From a virus, in IMG/VR virus record IMGVR_UViG_3300003702_000009, positions 1 through 34,824 of that record: DNA of 34,824 nt. One strand, given 5' to 3'. Below the pieces are notes generated by a model that saw nothing but the letters and a program-made list of their open reading frames with translations, ran no database searches and was not told the origin of the DNA. The position numbers and the translations under genes were made by a program. Of the stretch, positions 1 through 8,835 are shown piece after piece (positions within the stretch are counted from its first letter, which is position 1; the number at the start of each line of letters is the position of its first letter).

Positions 1-682
1 AATAGACACGATTGTTCGCCGTGGTTAATAAGAATTCGCGAGTAGCGATAATATTAGGAATAGGCAACCACTCTTCAGTTAATGCCACATATGCCACTTG
101 GCGCACATCATCAAACAGCATTTCACGCTTGTTGTTGGGTGAATATGTTGGAATATTCACTGTCTTTTTCAGTGTTGGGTAGTCACTCAAAATATGAGTT
201 AGACTTTGATTTTGGCGAACCGGAGGGCTCATCGCCTGAGTTTTTTTGTTGTCTGTGTCAATATCGTCTGGCAGTTGCTCTTTCGATATTTTACCAGCCA
301 ACTCAGAAAAGTTTGGCCATCTAAGCGAAGTTTGTGGAGGGTTGGTTATATCCTCCCATTCAACTTCACCACTCCCCGCGTTCTCTAAAAATGCGGCATA
401 AGCAGCTCTGTTATTTTCTAACGCTTGAAGAAGTACCCCCACCGCCCCTATTGGCACTACTTGAGCTGCCACGTTACTTAAATCACCTTGCTGCCAGTTA
501 TATTTAAGCGTTAGCGTGTTGGCGGTAGTGTCATGATTAATAATTGTTGCAGGTAATTTGCCAGCGATGAATAACTGGCTACCCTCGATCAACCCAAAGA
601 ACGAATCTGAGTTATTTACAGACACTACAGGGCTACCGTCTTCAACACTGATGTCGTTGAGACTAAAAACGTAGGTACTCAT
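1..682 (-). CDS. Putative tail fibre/virion protein, 3' end beyond window
   Basis: An open frame runs without a stop from an ATG at 682 to the left edge (about 227 residues visible, starting MSTYVFSLNDISVEDG). A GGAA-type ribosome binding site sits 7 bases before the ATG. It lies directly downstream of the J-like tail tip gene, where lambda-like phages place tail fibre or accessory tip genes. The N-terminal 80 residues are polar and beta-prone with a segment about a 'slice' value (GLIEGSQLFIAGKLPA), then a linker rich in Asn, Pro and Gln. I do not recognise a named domain; the fibre role is inferred from position. The C-terminus, which would bind receptor, is outside the window. Confidence 0.7.
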   Translation of the reverse strand, partial: MSTYVFSLNDISVEDGSPVVSVNNSDSFFGLIEGSQLFIAGKLPATIINHDTTANTLTLKYNWQQGDLSNVAAQVVPIGAVGVLLQALENNRAAYAAFLENAGSGEVEWEDITNPPQTSLRWPNFSELAGKISKEQLPDDIDTDNKKTQAMSPPVRQNQSLTHILSDYPTLKKTVNIPTYSPNNKREMLFDDVRQVAYVALTEEWLPIPNIIATREFLLTTANNRVY

Positions 683-728
683 TATTTTTCCGATATCTGA
701 GAAGAAATGACTTTATTTAGAACCGTTT

Positions 729-3620
729 TTATTGGACAGGTTGGCCCTGCTGAAGCTGTTGTATGCCAAATGCCTGTTTGAATACTTGAACGAAAACATC
801 ACCATCGATGATGCATGTTCCGTTGTTACTGTTACCTTGAATTTTGATATTCACCGCAACATCGATATTTGAAGGCACTCTCACAACAACACCGGAAACA
901 CTGTCACCTTTAAATGTGTCGCCAGGCGTCGAGATAACATGCACCGAACTACCATTTGCATCTGCAGTGATAAGCAAGCTATCCAAGCTGCCCCACTGAA
1001 TTGGAATAGGGTGTACGTAAGCCACACGCTCGAATGGTTGCGCTTGGATAAGAAAATTAACAAGTACGTGCTCTTGCGTTGGCGTGCCAGAACCATCGAA
1101 CGTTATAGGACGCATATCTAGCACAGCACCGTCTGTTATATCCCCTTCGATATTTTCCGCATATATCGTGGCATAGGACCTAACGGTGCCTGATACACTG
1201 TCCCACTCTTGCCAAACGACACCATCTTGACTGGTGACCTTAACGTTTTCAGCAGCCAGAATAATTGAACTGGCGCTTTCACTACCTTCAATGAACATAC
1301 CAGTTAAGCGGCCGTTCACATCGATAGCGAATTGAATCTGCCCCCTTACTTCACCGATTGCATTTTCCAGTGCTTCGAAGTATGAAAAAACGCTAACCTG
1401 ATCACCATCCAGGTTGTTTATTTTTATCTCTTGAAAAGCTTGAGCGAAAGCAGCGCCTTCTATCCATTCACCGTTTTCATCTTCATAGCCTATCTGAGCA
1501 TTTTTGAAATCTGCAATTTGAGCTTGAACGCTCTTATTCCCTATCTTTTGCTTGACGCCAAGCACATCCAAGCTGATCACTTGGTTTTCTTGTGCTACTT
1601 CAGTCACGCTGTAGAGCAACGTCGAGTACTCTTCGCCTAGCTCATTAGTCTGCTGTGACCAGTTGGCCACATCACTGACCACACTGTTTATAGTGTCACC
1701 AAGATTTTCAGGTAAGCCTGGTAACATAACCGTTCTAACGATATTGCCCCAGAATTCATCAACTGCAGAAGTCCGTGCAACCACGAACGTCCATTGCGAT
1801 TCACCTAGAGCATTGGAAGAGCAAACCCATATTTTGAAATCACGTTCTGGTGCTAAGCCAGGGAACGTATAAGCATGAGCTGGCCCACGATATGGCATAG
1901 GCGGCTCTTCATCTGTTAGGTCGTGACTAATGGAATACAAAAACGCGGTTGAGCTATCAGAACCGGCCAAGTATGGGATAACTTCCAACTCTGTAGCTGT
2001 GGGGTTTATCGTAATGTCAGTTGGAACGCCAGGCTTTTGCATTATCAACGGTATTTCTGCCCATCCACTTCGTGCAGAAAGCCCACCTAACGCCATCACT
2101 CTAAAACGGTAGGTACCAAGCGCGTAGCCTGAAAGGTTTACGTGATAACGCGCTATTGAGTCAGTTTCTATTAGCAATCCTTGTTCATCTAACACCTGAT
2201 ATAGAAAACGTGATGCTTCAGAATACCAAGAGATTTTAACTTGAACGAACGCTGAATATACGTGCTCAATCGTTATATCGCTTGGCTCATCGGGATTAGT
2301 AAAGCTGTATGTGGTATCAGGTATTTCGGGTTTATTCCCCTCCCCAAAGAAGTCATATATATAAGGCTGGTGCTCTCGAACTGTTAGTGTTACCCGTTTT
2401 TTATTAGAGGAAATTCGCTCTATCCGAAATAGCTTTCCTTCCCAGCCTAAAAACGACTCGTAAACAGGCACGATGTCACCCACATCATAGATAAGCGCCC
2501 ACTTAGGCAAATGTATGCGGGTTTTCGTTTGCTCACGTGAAATTTCAAGCCACGTTTTACCGAACTCAATAGCTTCGTAATAATTATTACAAGTAATTAG
2601 GTCTACCGTACCTTCATTAATGAAGCCGTTATCTTCTTCTAATAGCTGAGCTTCTAACGCACTACCTTTCGGTGGGTAAACAGCTTCCTGAGCAGTACCA
2701 TCTGCTGCAGGCTCATAGTACGTTACAGCAACACGGTTATACCGCTTGTTTTTGCTACCTTCAGAAACACCATCCATCTCGATAATATCTTTTTCGAGAA
2801 TTGGTATGTTGACGGGGTCATCATCTTGCTCAATAACTAAAGTTAACTGGCCATCTATAATAGGTAGCCAGCCCCGCATTGGCTTTAACAGTACATTGAC
2901 GTTTTCCAATATATCTTTACTGGTGTCTAGCTTGCAGTTGCAGCTAAATAGCGGCCTTTGATTGGGCTGACCAACAACTTCATCGACTAAAGAATCACAA
3001 AGGTCCCTACCTTTGTAGAAAGAGTTTGTATTGATTAGATGAGAAGATAGTCCCTTTCCGTATAGCGGATCTTTGAGGTAGTCAAGTAACGCTAAAGCAG
3101 GATTTGAATGAGTTGTACCCGTTATATCAGCGGTAATCTTTGGCTCTGAAGAGATAGCAAATTCACCGCCATGATATTCAAGTCGAATATAGCTACACGC
3201 TTTACCTGAAAGCTTGTCTGACGCACGCCAACCTGCGGCTGTAAGTAGCGGATCATCATAATTATCCATCCCTTCGGGAAAATTACGCATGTGCACTACG
3301 CGCCCTCCATCATCATGAAAGAACGCAGGGTTGTCAGAAGAAACGGGGATATCGTCTACATACACTTCATCAATTGATTTTACCTTTTCAGCCCACACGA
3401 CAATGATATGAAGCAAGTCATTTTTAATATCGTCAGAGTCACCATCATTAGTCTCTTTAAATATAATATTGCCTGTTATTTTGTGGACCTTACCAATCAC
3501 CTTGCCAATATGCGCATCAGTCTGCGCTGACGTAAGCTCAGTACCAGGTGGCAACGGCTCCGGCGCTTCAGGTGCTAACCACCCAAGTACAGCTCCGCCT
3601 AAATCTTCTAAAAAGCCCAT
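729..3620 (-). CDS. Phage tail tip / host specificity protein (gpJ-like)
   Basis: A 963-residue protein at the distal end of the tail operon, matching the lambda J position and size class. The N-terminal 430 residues resemble the tail-tip hub part of J-family proteins (receptor-binding tip assembly). From about residue 445 to 620 there are two fibronectin type III-like segments beginning near DEPSDITIEH and KPGVPTDITI. The region from about 620 to 830 looks like the DUF1983-type central domain seen in J proteins, and the last 130 residues are beta-rich with Gly/Asn and may form the tip. An AGGT motif precedes the ATG. It is 3 bases from the upstream gene, so the two are co-translated. In the family this protein sits at the tail end, contacts the outer-membrane receptor and fixes host range. 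Identification is by family resemblance and synteny. Confidence 0.85.
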   Translation of the reverse strand: MGFLEDLGGAVLGWLAPEAPEPLPPGTELTSAQTDAHIGKVIGKVHKITGNIIFKETNDGDSDDIKNDLLHIIVVWAEKVKSIDEVYVDDIPVSSDNPAFFHDDGGRVVHMRNFPEGMDNYDDPLLTAAGWRASDKLSGKACSYIRLEYHGGEFAISSEPKITADITGTTHSNPALALLDYLKDPLYGKGLSSHLINTNSFYKGRDLCDSLVDEVVGQPNQRPLFSCNCKLDTSKDILENVNVLLKPMRGWLPIIDGQLTLVIEQDDDPVNIPILEKDIIEMDGVSEGSKNKRYNRVAVTYYEPAADGTAQEAVYPPKGSALEAQLLEEDNGFINEGTVDLITCNNYYEAIEFGKTWLEISREQTKTRIHLPKWALIYDVGDIVPVYESFLGWEGKLFRIERISSNKKRVTLTVREHQPYIYDFFGEGNKPEIPDTTYSFTNPDEPSDITIEHVYSAFVQVKISWYSEASRFLYQVLDEQGLLIETDSIARYHVNLSGYALGTYRFRVMALGGLSARSGWAEIPLIMQKPGVPTDITINPTATELEVIPYLAGSDSSTAFLYSISHDLTDEEPPMPYRGPAHAYTFPGLAPERDFKIWVCSSNALGESQWTFVVARTSAVDEFWGNIVRTVMLPGLPENLGDTINSVVSDVANWSQQTNELGEEYSTLLYSVTEVAQENQVISLDVLGVKQKIGNKSVQAQIADFKNAQIGYEDENGEWIEGAAFAQAFQEIKINNLDGDQVSVFSYFEALENAIGEVRGQIQFAIDVNGRLTGMFIEGSESASSIILAAENVKVTSQDGVVWQEWDSVSGTVRSYATIYAENIEGDITDGAVLDMRPITFDGSGTPTQEHVLVNFLIQAQPFERVAYVHPIPIQWGSLDSLLITADANGSSVHVISTPGDTFKGDSVSGVVVRVPSNIDVAVNIKIQGNSNNGTCIIDGDVFVQVFKQAFGIQQLQQGQPVQ

Positions 3621-3623
3621 TTT

Positions 3624-4250
3624 TTAAACCTGATGTGTTATACCTGGCGGATTGAAGCGGCCGCTTCCAGAGGAACCGCCACTGCTTGACGCAACGGGCG
3701 CATTTTTGCCCCAATAAATCTTTCGTTTGGCTCTGGCCACATGCTCAAAAGCCGTATCATCTGGGTAGTATTTTTGATGTGACCCTGAATTGGTTTTGGT
3801 ACCGGCTTGCTTTTCGAAGTCAGCCCAGACTGACGCTAAAACCGCGTCGATTTTCCTAGTTTTTTTCAGAATATCGCGAGAATCTATGAACCCTTCGAAG
3901 ACATTAAGGGTAATGATTACGCCTAATTTATCGCCGTGCTGTTCATAAACTGTTACCTCAGAGTTATTCCAGCCTTTATTTAGAAAATAAGGGATAAACG
4001 AGCCGTCGCGCGCATCTAACGTAGTATTAAATTCATTTGTAGATGGTTCAGACGTAACCTCAATTTCATCAATACTGTCAGACGTTATGTAACCCGGTTG
4101 ATAGTAAACGCCTCCATAGAAAACAGGGGCATCCCTATCCGTCAGATAAAGCATATTTCCGTTTATATTCATCTTGACCAGGTATGTTTGGTAGCGAGTC
4201 GGGTTATAACCTCTTAAACGTTCAATCTCTGACGCTGACAAATTCTTCAC
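3624..4250 (-). CDS. Tail tip assembly protein, lambda gpL-position
   Basis: A 208-residue protein that starts 4 bases inside the upstream gene and ends just before the J-like gene. The N-terminal half (residues 15-120) is a beta-rich domain with a Tyr/Asp pattern like hub proteins of the DUF2163 type; the second half has a motif ending RTKIYWGK-like residues (KRKIYWGK near 176-183) and a Gly/Ser-rich tail from about 188. Position corresponds to lambda L, which forms part of the tail tip complex. No iron-sulphur Cys cluster is visible, unlike lambda gpL, so equivalence is positional. Its likely role is to join the tape-measure end of the tail to the J hub. Confidence 0.6.
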   Translation of the reverse strand: MKNLSASEIERLRGYNPTRYQTYLVKMNINGNMLYLTDRDAPVFYGGVYYQPGYITSDSIDEIEVTSEPSTNEFNTTLDARDGSFIPYFLNKGWNNSEVTVYEQHGDKLGVIITLNVFEGFIDSRDILKKTRKIDAVLASVWADFEKQAGTKTNSGSHQKYYPDDTAFEHVARAKRKIYWGKNAPVASSSGGSSGSGRFNPPGITHQV

Positions 4251-4840
4251 AGCTGCTCCATTAACTCTAAATCGAAGATGGTTTTTCCCGCATCTTTAAC
4301 GCCAAACTCACCACCATTACGGTTCTTTACACACACCTGAAAGCTGACATCATCGCCGTAGCGAATCTGTGTACCCGCAGGAATATTGTGTAAAAGTGGT
4401 TGAGTAAGCGTTATTGTGGCGCGGCCTGTTGCGTCTGAGTTAGCACTAAAAGCAATTCGATAGCCTTTAGTGTTTATGTCGGGTTGTACAAAATCCCCAC
4501 CCCATACCGCCTTTTCACGTGATGGCGGCAAGCCTGCAACATGTAAAACTTGGCTACCAACGAATCCACTTGTTGTTAAATAAAGACCGTTTAGCTTTCG
4601 AACCGACTTTAGTGGATTTGGCAGAAGGAAGTTCCTAATTGAATCGTTGTACCAGTCAAGAATACCGCTGATTTCCATAGCATCATCGTGATTAACAGGC
4701 GTCGAGGTAAGCGCGAAGAGGTAATAAGGATCTTCACTCCCCAATGACTTGTTTTCGTACAGTCGTTCTTCTGGCTTGATAATGTCGAGGATTAACGTAA
4801 CTTCGACTTGTCTAAAAAACTGAATAGGAAAAGCAGACAT
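4247..4840 (-). CDS. Minor tail protein, lambda gpM-position
   Basis: A 197-residue protein between the tape measure gene and the gpL-position gene, overlapping the latter by 4 bases. The C-terminal half has a beta-sandwich-like pattern with a GDFVQPDINTKGYRI segment (about 115-130), a stretch of alternating hydrophobics (ATITLTQPLL), and a final FQVCVKNRNGGEFGVKDAG segment, as seen in distal-tail or tail-tip proteins of siphoviruses. It is preceded directly by the tape measure stop codon. Function is inferred: tail tip initiation complex. I cannot assign it to a specific Pfam family from sequence reading alone. Confidence 0.55.
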   Translation of the reverse strand: MSAFPIQFFRQVEVTLILDIIKPEERLYENKSLGSEDPYYLFALTSTPVNHDDAMEISGILDWYNDSIRNFLLPNPLKSVRKLNGLYLTTSGFVGSQVLHVAGLPPSREKAVWGGDFVQPDINTKGYRIAFSANSDATGRATITLTQPLLHNIPAGTQIRYGDDVSFQVCVKNRNGGEFGVKDAGKTIFDLELMEQL

Positions 4841-7240
4841 TTATACTGGCCTCTCAAGACGTGCTTTGAACAAGCGAATGAAACGCTTGTCGCGCAATGC
4901 CACCTCTCGCCAGTCGCGGTTTGATGCATCGCCGTGAATATGTGTTTCGTTTTTAAAGCTCATACTCTGAGAATTATTGGTTTCTGATGAACTTAAGAAG
5001 CGTGTGAGATCACGGTTTTGTTCTGGTTGAACAACCCGTTCACCGCCGTCTAGTAGGTAGGTACCTTCGGAAGGAATGTTTGTCATACCGCTGTGCGCCA
5101 TACCCGTTAACTTTGCCGCTGCTGCCGCACCTGTTACGACTACGCCCGCATAAGCAGCACCACCTAACACTGGCCCAATATAGGGAATACTGGCCAAGGC
5201 GTTATAAGCACCCATTGCCGCATCCATGGTGTTAGTCCATATAGACTGCAGGCTTTTTCGCTTCTTCTCGTTGAGTAACGTTTCACCGATTGATAAAGCC
5301 ATGCGTGCGTAACCGGCTTCACGCCCTTCCATACCATCGAAAAAGCTGTTTGCCGTATCAAAGAGAACTCCGTAACCTTCTTGCTGACGAGCTTGCTTCT
5401 CTTCTTCCTTCTTGCGTTCTTCTTCTCTTGCTTCATCGCGAATTTCAGCAAGCTTTCCTTGGTGAGTGGCTTCCAGGTCTTCCATTGCCTGCTTATGTGC
5501 GGCCTCAATTTCCTGTGTCGCTAAGCCTTTTTCGCGTAGCATGTCGAGCTCAGCTTCAATTTCCTCTACACGCTTGTCATGCCTAAACTGGGCTAATTCT
5601 TCATCTTTTCCGCCAGCTTCAAGCGCAGCTTCACGTATTGCAGCATACTTCTCCGTTGCCGCATCTATTTCGCGCTGGTTCAGTTCTGCAACCTTCTCCT
5701 CTTTCGTTAGTAGAAGATTATTCAGTGCTTCTTGATGTTCCTTTTCAAGCTCTTGGGTCAGCAGTCCCTTTTCACGCATAAGCTCAAGCTCTGCGTTCAT
5801 CTCTTCAACCTTGCGCTCGTAGCGCAAGTTAGTTAACTCTACCTCTCTACCGTCAGCTGCCAGTGCCTCGTCGTAAATTCGCTGATACTGCGCACGAAGG
5901 CTTGAAGCCATTTTCTCAGTTTCTTCTTCGCGCTTAACTTGTGCAGTCTGATCTGCTTCTTCTTTGATAGCGGCTTGCGTTTCTACGTGCGCTTGGTTAG
6001 CTGCTTCAAGTTGCTTTTTCTGCCGCTTAAACTCTTGAAGTTCTGCAGCCGCTTTCCTTTGCTGCTTCTGCAACTCTTCTTTTTCTGACTCACCACTCCC
6101 GAACCAGCCGGTACCTTCCGAACTCGCATTTGGTAGGCGCTGGCGTAAATTGCCAAGTTCACTGGTTCGTTGTTCTATCAGCTGATCTAACGCCTGCAGG
6201 TCGCCCTGTTCTGCTTTCATCTGCAGAATTTGGTCTCTGAGCTCATCGGCTTCCGCTGAACGAATAGCATTAGCTGCTTTTGCCGCGTTGGCACCGCGTT
6301 TAGTCGCTGATTTCTGCTGGGTGTTTTCGAGGTACTGAAGCTCTATTTGTAACTCTTCAATAGTTGGCGCAATTTTGCCGCGCAACTTATCAAGTGAATA
6401 CGAGATACCATCTAGCCACTTCTTAACGCCACCACCTAAAGATGAGCTTTCAGAAAAACTGAGTAATAATTCATCCCAACGCTGGCCAAGCGTGTCTACT
6501 GAACCTGCTAACCCGCCAGCTTCGGCAGAACCAGCCCCGCCTACTTGCCCCGCAAGCTGTTCAAGAATGACCTTTTGAGCGCCTGCAGTATCGCCCATTT
6601 CTACCATTGAGCGAATCATGTCTTTCTGCGCAGAAGTGAAACTAACACCACTGCGCTTAAGTGCATTAATACCCGCTACAGGATCTTCTAATGCTTTACC
6701 CAATTGCAGGGCTTTATCTTTAGCGGTACCGCCAAAAACAGCGGCCATATCCTGAGAAAGTTCCACTGCCTGGGTGAAGGTTTCTCCGCTTACAGACTTA
6801 AACGTCTGAAGAACGTTCTGCGCTTCGGTTATTCCCTGCACACTCGCCAGAGTGCTTAACGCAACTTGGTTTGCTTGTTGTTGTAGTTGCTCAGCAGTGA
6901 AACCAGCCGCATTACCAGTAGCCCTAACTAGTGCTTCGGTTCTTAATTGGCTTTTTTCGTATTCATTGAACACCTGCAGCGACTTATAGCCAACCGCAAC
7001 TAGGCCAGCTAATGCCGCAGCTAATCCGCTAGTGACTGCAGCACCAGAAGAAAACAATGAATTAACGACAGATACCCTACTGGCCACGCCGCCCATTGGG
7101 CCTTGAATAGCTTGTGCGCCCTGTGATAATCCACGCATTGAGTTGTTAAAGCGCTCATTACTGGTGATTGCACGCCCTAACTCGCTGCGATAAGACCGGG
7201 TATTGCCTCGCAGTTCAACTTCGTAGTTCTTTTTGTTCAT
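4841..7240 (-). CDS. Tail tape measure protein
   Basis: A 799-residue protein immediately after the GT chaperone frame, the standard place for the tape measure. Residues 1-300 match the prophage tail length tape measure family in style: a hydrophobic Ala/Gly segment at about 65-85, then conserved helices around LQLGKALEDPVAGINALKRSG (about 178-198). Residues 300-625 are almost entirely charged coiled coil (Glu/Lys/Gln-rich). A hydrophobic region at about 675-715 (ALASIPYIGPVLGGAAYAGV) resembles the membrane-active segment of such proteins. Residues 452-531 and 532-611 form two imperfect copies of an 80-residue unit. The protein sets tail length and is ejected into the cell envelope during infection. 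Confidence 0.93.
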   Translation of the reverse strand: MNKKNYEVELRGNTRSYRSELGRAITSNERFNNSMRGLSQGAQAIQGPMGGVASRVSVVNSLFSSGAAVTSGLAAALAGLVAVGYKSLQVFNEYEKSQLRTEALVRATGNAAGFTAEQLQQQANQVALSTLASVQGITEAQNVLQTFKSVSGETFTQAVELSQDMAAVFGGTAKDKALQLGKALEDPVAGINALKRSGVSFTSAQKDMIRSMVEMGDTAGAQKVILEQLAGQVGGAGSAEAGGLAGSVDTLGQRWDELLLSFSESSSLGGGVKKWLDGISYSLDKLRGKIAPTIEELQIELQYLENTQQKSATKRGANAAKAANAIRSAEADELRDQILQMKAEQGDLQALDQLIEQRTSELGNLRQRLPNASSEGTGWFGSGESEKEELQKQQRKAAAELQEFKRQKKQLEAANQAHVETQAAIKEEADQTAQVKREEETEKMASSLRAQYQRIYDEALAADGREVELTNLRYERKVEEMNAELELMREKGLLTQELEKEHQEALNNLLLTKEEKVAELNQREIDAATEKYAAIREAALEAGGKDEELAQFRHDKRVEEIEAELDMLREKGLATQEIEAAHKQAMEDLEATHQGKLAEIRDEAREEERKKEEEKQARQQEGYGVLFDTANSFFDGMEGREAGYARMALSIGETLLNEKKRKSLQSIWTNTMDAAMGAYNALASIPYIGPVLGGAAYAGVVVTGAAAAAKLTGMAHSGMTNIPSEGTYLLDGGERVVQPEQNRDLTRFLSSSETNNSQSMSFKNETHIHGDASNRDWREVALRDKRFIRLFKARLERPV

Positions 7241-8015
7241 TATCTTCTCGTAAAGCGCTTATAAAGCTCTTCTACAGACATAGGTTTGATTTGCATTTTG
7301 GGGCGATATCCAACGATAAAATCGCTAGATTCGAAGGGTTTATCACCCTTTTTGCTTAAGTAATTTGCCACTTGAGCACGTAAACCAGCCACTTGGAACT
7401 GGTCAATTTTGCCGCCGTAGGGCTCGATTTCACCGAATCGCAACCATTCGAGAAGCTTTGACGCACTGAGTCTATCTAGGAGGGAGTCTGCATCTTCGCA
7501 GCCTAGCTTTAAGGCCAGCCTAAGTGTGGCTGTTCGATAGGGCTGGCCTACGAGGGGTTTCTTGCTAAATCCTCGTCACTTAGTGGTTCGGGCTCTTCTG
7601 ATTGAGAGTCATTTTCACTTTTTGGAGGCTGATAAAGAGGGTCTATCCAAGGCATATCAGAAACACTGGCAATTTCTGCAAGCACTAAGGAAATTTTCGA
7701 CTGTGGGAATGATGCAAGAAACAAAAGGTCAGTTTCACTATCCCACTTTAAAGGTATGCGCCCAGACTTTGTACGTAACGACATTGCAATAGCCTGGTAT
7801 CTTAGCGCCATTACATTACGCCCTTTCTCTTCTAAGTCAGCATGGGAACGCTGAATAAGATTGAGTTGGTCCATGATCACTACAGCATCTGCTGCAGAAA
7901 GCTCAACAATAAGCCAGCGCCCTAATTTAGCTGCTGCACTTTGCGCGCGATGCGCGAAGGTTTTATCCTTCGGCATCTTACGCTCAGCGATAAAACGCTT
8001 AAAGAAGCCAAGCAT
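7240..8015 (-). CDS. Tail assembly chaperone GT fusion (programmed -1 frameshift)
   Basis: The G frame (8015 to 7548) continues after a -1 shift into an open frame that starts at 7575 and ends at 7240. The predicted product is about 258 residues: 154 from G, then LVGQPYRTATLRLALKLGC and onward to KRFTRR. The extension has no ATG and no ribosome binding site of its own (a TTG at 7443 lies in its middle), so frameshifting is the sensible route. In lambda and most long-tailed phages the T part binds the tail tube subunit while the G part coats the tape measure. Synteny (between tail tube and tape measure) fits exactly. The slip signal is described separately. Confidence 0.88.
7512..7560 (-). promoter_or_regulatory. 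-1 ribosomal frameshift signal: slippery heptamer plus stem-loop
   Basis: On the minus strand the zero frame reads A AAC CCC at 7560-7554, a perfect X XXY YYZ heptamer, followed by TCG TAG. Four bases later a perfect 9-bp stem begins: AGGCCAGCC (7549-7541) pairs with GGCTGGCCT (7520-7512) around a 20-base loop. The -1 frame is open only from 7575, so the shift must occur between there and the G stop codon at 7550-7548; this heptamer is the only good slippery site in that span. The spacer is slightly shorter than usual. Confidence 0.85.
7548..8015 (-). CDS. Tail assembly chaperone G
   Basis: A 155-residue protein encoded between the tail tube gene and the tape measure gene. Residues 1-25 are basic, followed by helices with an AADAVVIMDQLNLIQRSHAD segment and an acidic, Pro/Ser/Glu-rich end (about 125-150) ahead of the slip site. 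This acidic C-terminus just before the frameshift is typical of gpG-type chaperones. The unshifted product is made in excess over GT and keeps the tape measure soluble during tail assembly. The ATG overlaps the stop of the tail tube gene. Confidence 0.8.
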   Translation of the reverse strand: MLGFFKRFIAERKMPKDKTFAHRAQSAAAKLGRWLIVELSAADAVVIMDQLNLIQRSHADLEEKGRNVMALRYQAIAMSLRTKSGRIPLKWDSETDLLFLASFPQSKISLVLAEIASVSDMPWIDPLYQPPKSENDSQSEEPEPLSDEDLARNPS

Positions 8016-8434
8016 TAAACTAGATCTTCTTCAAGAATTGGACCGTCGACTTTTAGCGTTAAGCTTCTGTCTACTTGTCCCTCTTTTGGGATTGCATAAC
8101 CAACTTTTGTAGTTAGGCATCGGAATGACAACGTTTTAGCAATTGGCGCGGGGAATTGCACCTGTACGTGGTTTTTCGTGCCGTTATGGAAAGCATCAAT
8201 AATACTTTCAATATCAGTCTGCGTTTCGCGATAACGAACCGTGACATTCCATTCACCGCCATCACGTAAACCGTAATCCGACTCTCTCCAGTCATGTTCG
8301 GTACCATACTGGGTTGCATCAACCACTTCACTGGTCATTTCACCAGGCTCCATGGTCATAATATTTGCTATTGATTCACCGAAAGAAGTGCCACCATCCG
8401 GCGATAAGTGCAATGAGACTAATTTACCCTTCAT
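8015..8434 (-). CDS. Major tail tube protein (gpV-like)
   Basis: A 139-residue protein in the lambda V position. It has the tail tube subunit pattern: an N-terminal strand, a loop with conserved acidic and Gly residues, a central segment VDATQYGTEHDWRESDYGLRDGG-like (about 37-58, the usual 'proline/aspartate loop' of tube proteins such as DWRE), a motif on even strands GEWNVTVRYRETQTD and a C-terminal strand SLTLKVDGPI. Hexameric rings of this protein stack around the tape measure to form the tube. Length agrees with tube proteins that lack an added Ig-like domain. Confidence 0.82.
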   Translation of the reverse strand: MKGKLVSLHLSPDGGTSFGESIANIMTMEPGEMTSEVVDATQYGTEHDWRESDYGLRDGGEWNVTVRYRETQTDIESIIDAFHNGTKNHVQVQFPAPIAKTLSFRCLTTKVGYAIPKEGQVDRSLTLKVDGPILEEDLV

Positions 8435-8436
8435 GA

Positions 8437-8835
8437 TTAATCCTCGTCTAGGTATTGTATTGTGTAAGTAAGCTGCAATTCACCGATAGTCGTTTCACTG
8501 TCACGGTCGTATGCAAAGTTGGTTCTATTCATGCCTTCAATCAGGCCGTCTAACTGGGGGTTTTCGCGCAGCAGCTGCTGCACTGCAGTGGCTTTTTGGT
8601 CTAATGCATCATCAATATTGCCCGGATCACGAAGCATGATTTCAACAATGACTTGTGCCTCTGTAATTCCGGTATCATCGAAGTCATATTCAGTTTCACC
8701 AGAATTAAAGAACACCTTTAACGCAGGTAGTTCGTCTTCGAATATCTGTGCTGGGGAGTAATTAAAAGTAGTGGAGAAGCCAGCAGGCTCCGCTATCGCG
8801 CGGATTGCTTCTCGTATCTGCGAACGTGTGGCCAT
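8437..8835 (-). CDS. Tail terminator protein (gpU-like)
   Basis: A 132-residue acidic protein between the Z-like and V-like genes, the lambda U position. N-terminal helix (REAIRAIAEPAG) is followed by alternating strands with a PALKVFFNSGETEYDFDD segment and a long helix (DDALDQKATAVQQLLREN), then strands ending IGELQLTYTIQYLDED. This alpha/beta layout is that of gpU-type terminators, which cap the tail tube and dock to the head. It starts 1 base from the overlap with gene Z and is followed 2 bases later by V. Confidence 0.75.
   Translation of the reverse strand: MATRSQIREAIRAIAEPAGFSTTFNYSPAQIFEDELPALKVFFNSGETEYDFDDTGITEAQVIVEIMLRDPGNIDDALDQKATAVQQLLRENPQLDGLIEGMNRTNFAYDRDSETTIGELQLTYTIQYLDED

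Noticed and set aside
82-388. Plus-strand frames at the left end
   Set aside because: They lie antisense to the open tail fibre frame on the minus strand, which has a start, a ribosome site and correct synteny.
5164-5735. Frames on both strands inside the tape measure gene
   Set aside because: Shadows of a strongly coding coiled-coil gene; no ribosome sites and wrong composition.
7240-7443. A stand-alone 67-residue gene starting with TTG
   Set aside because: The frame is open further upstream to the slippery site; it is the T part of the GT fusion.
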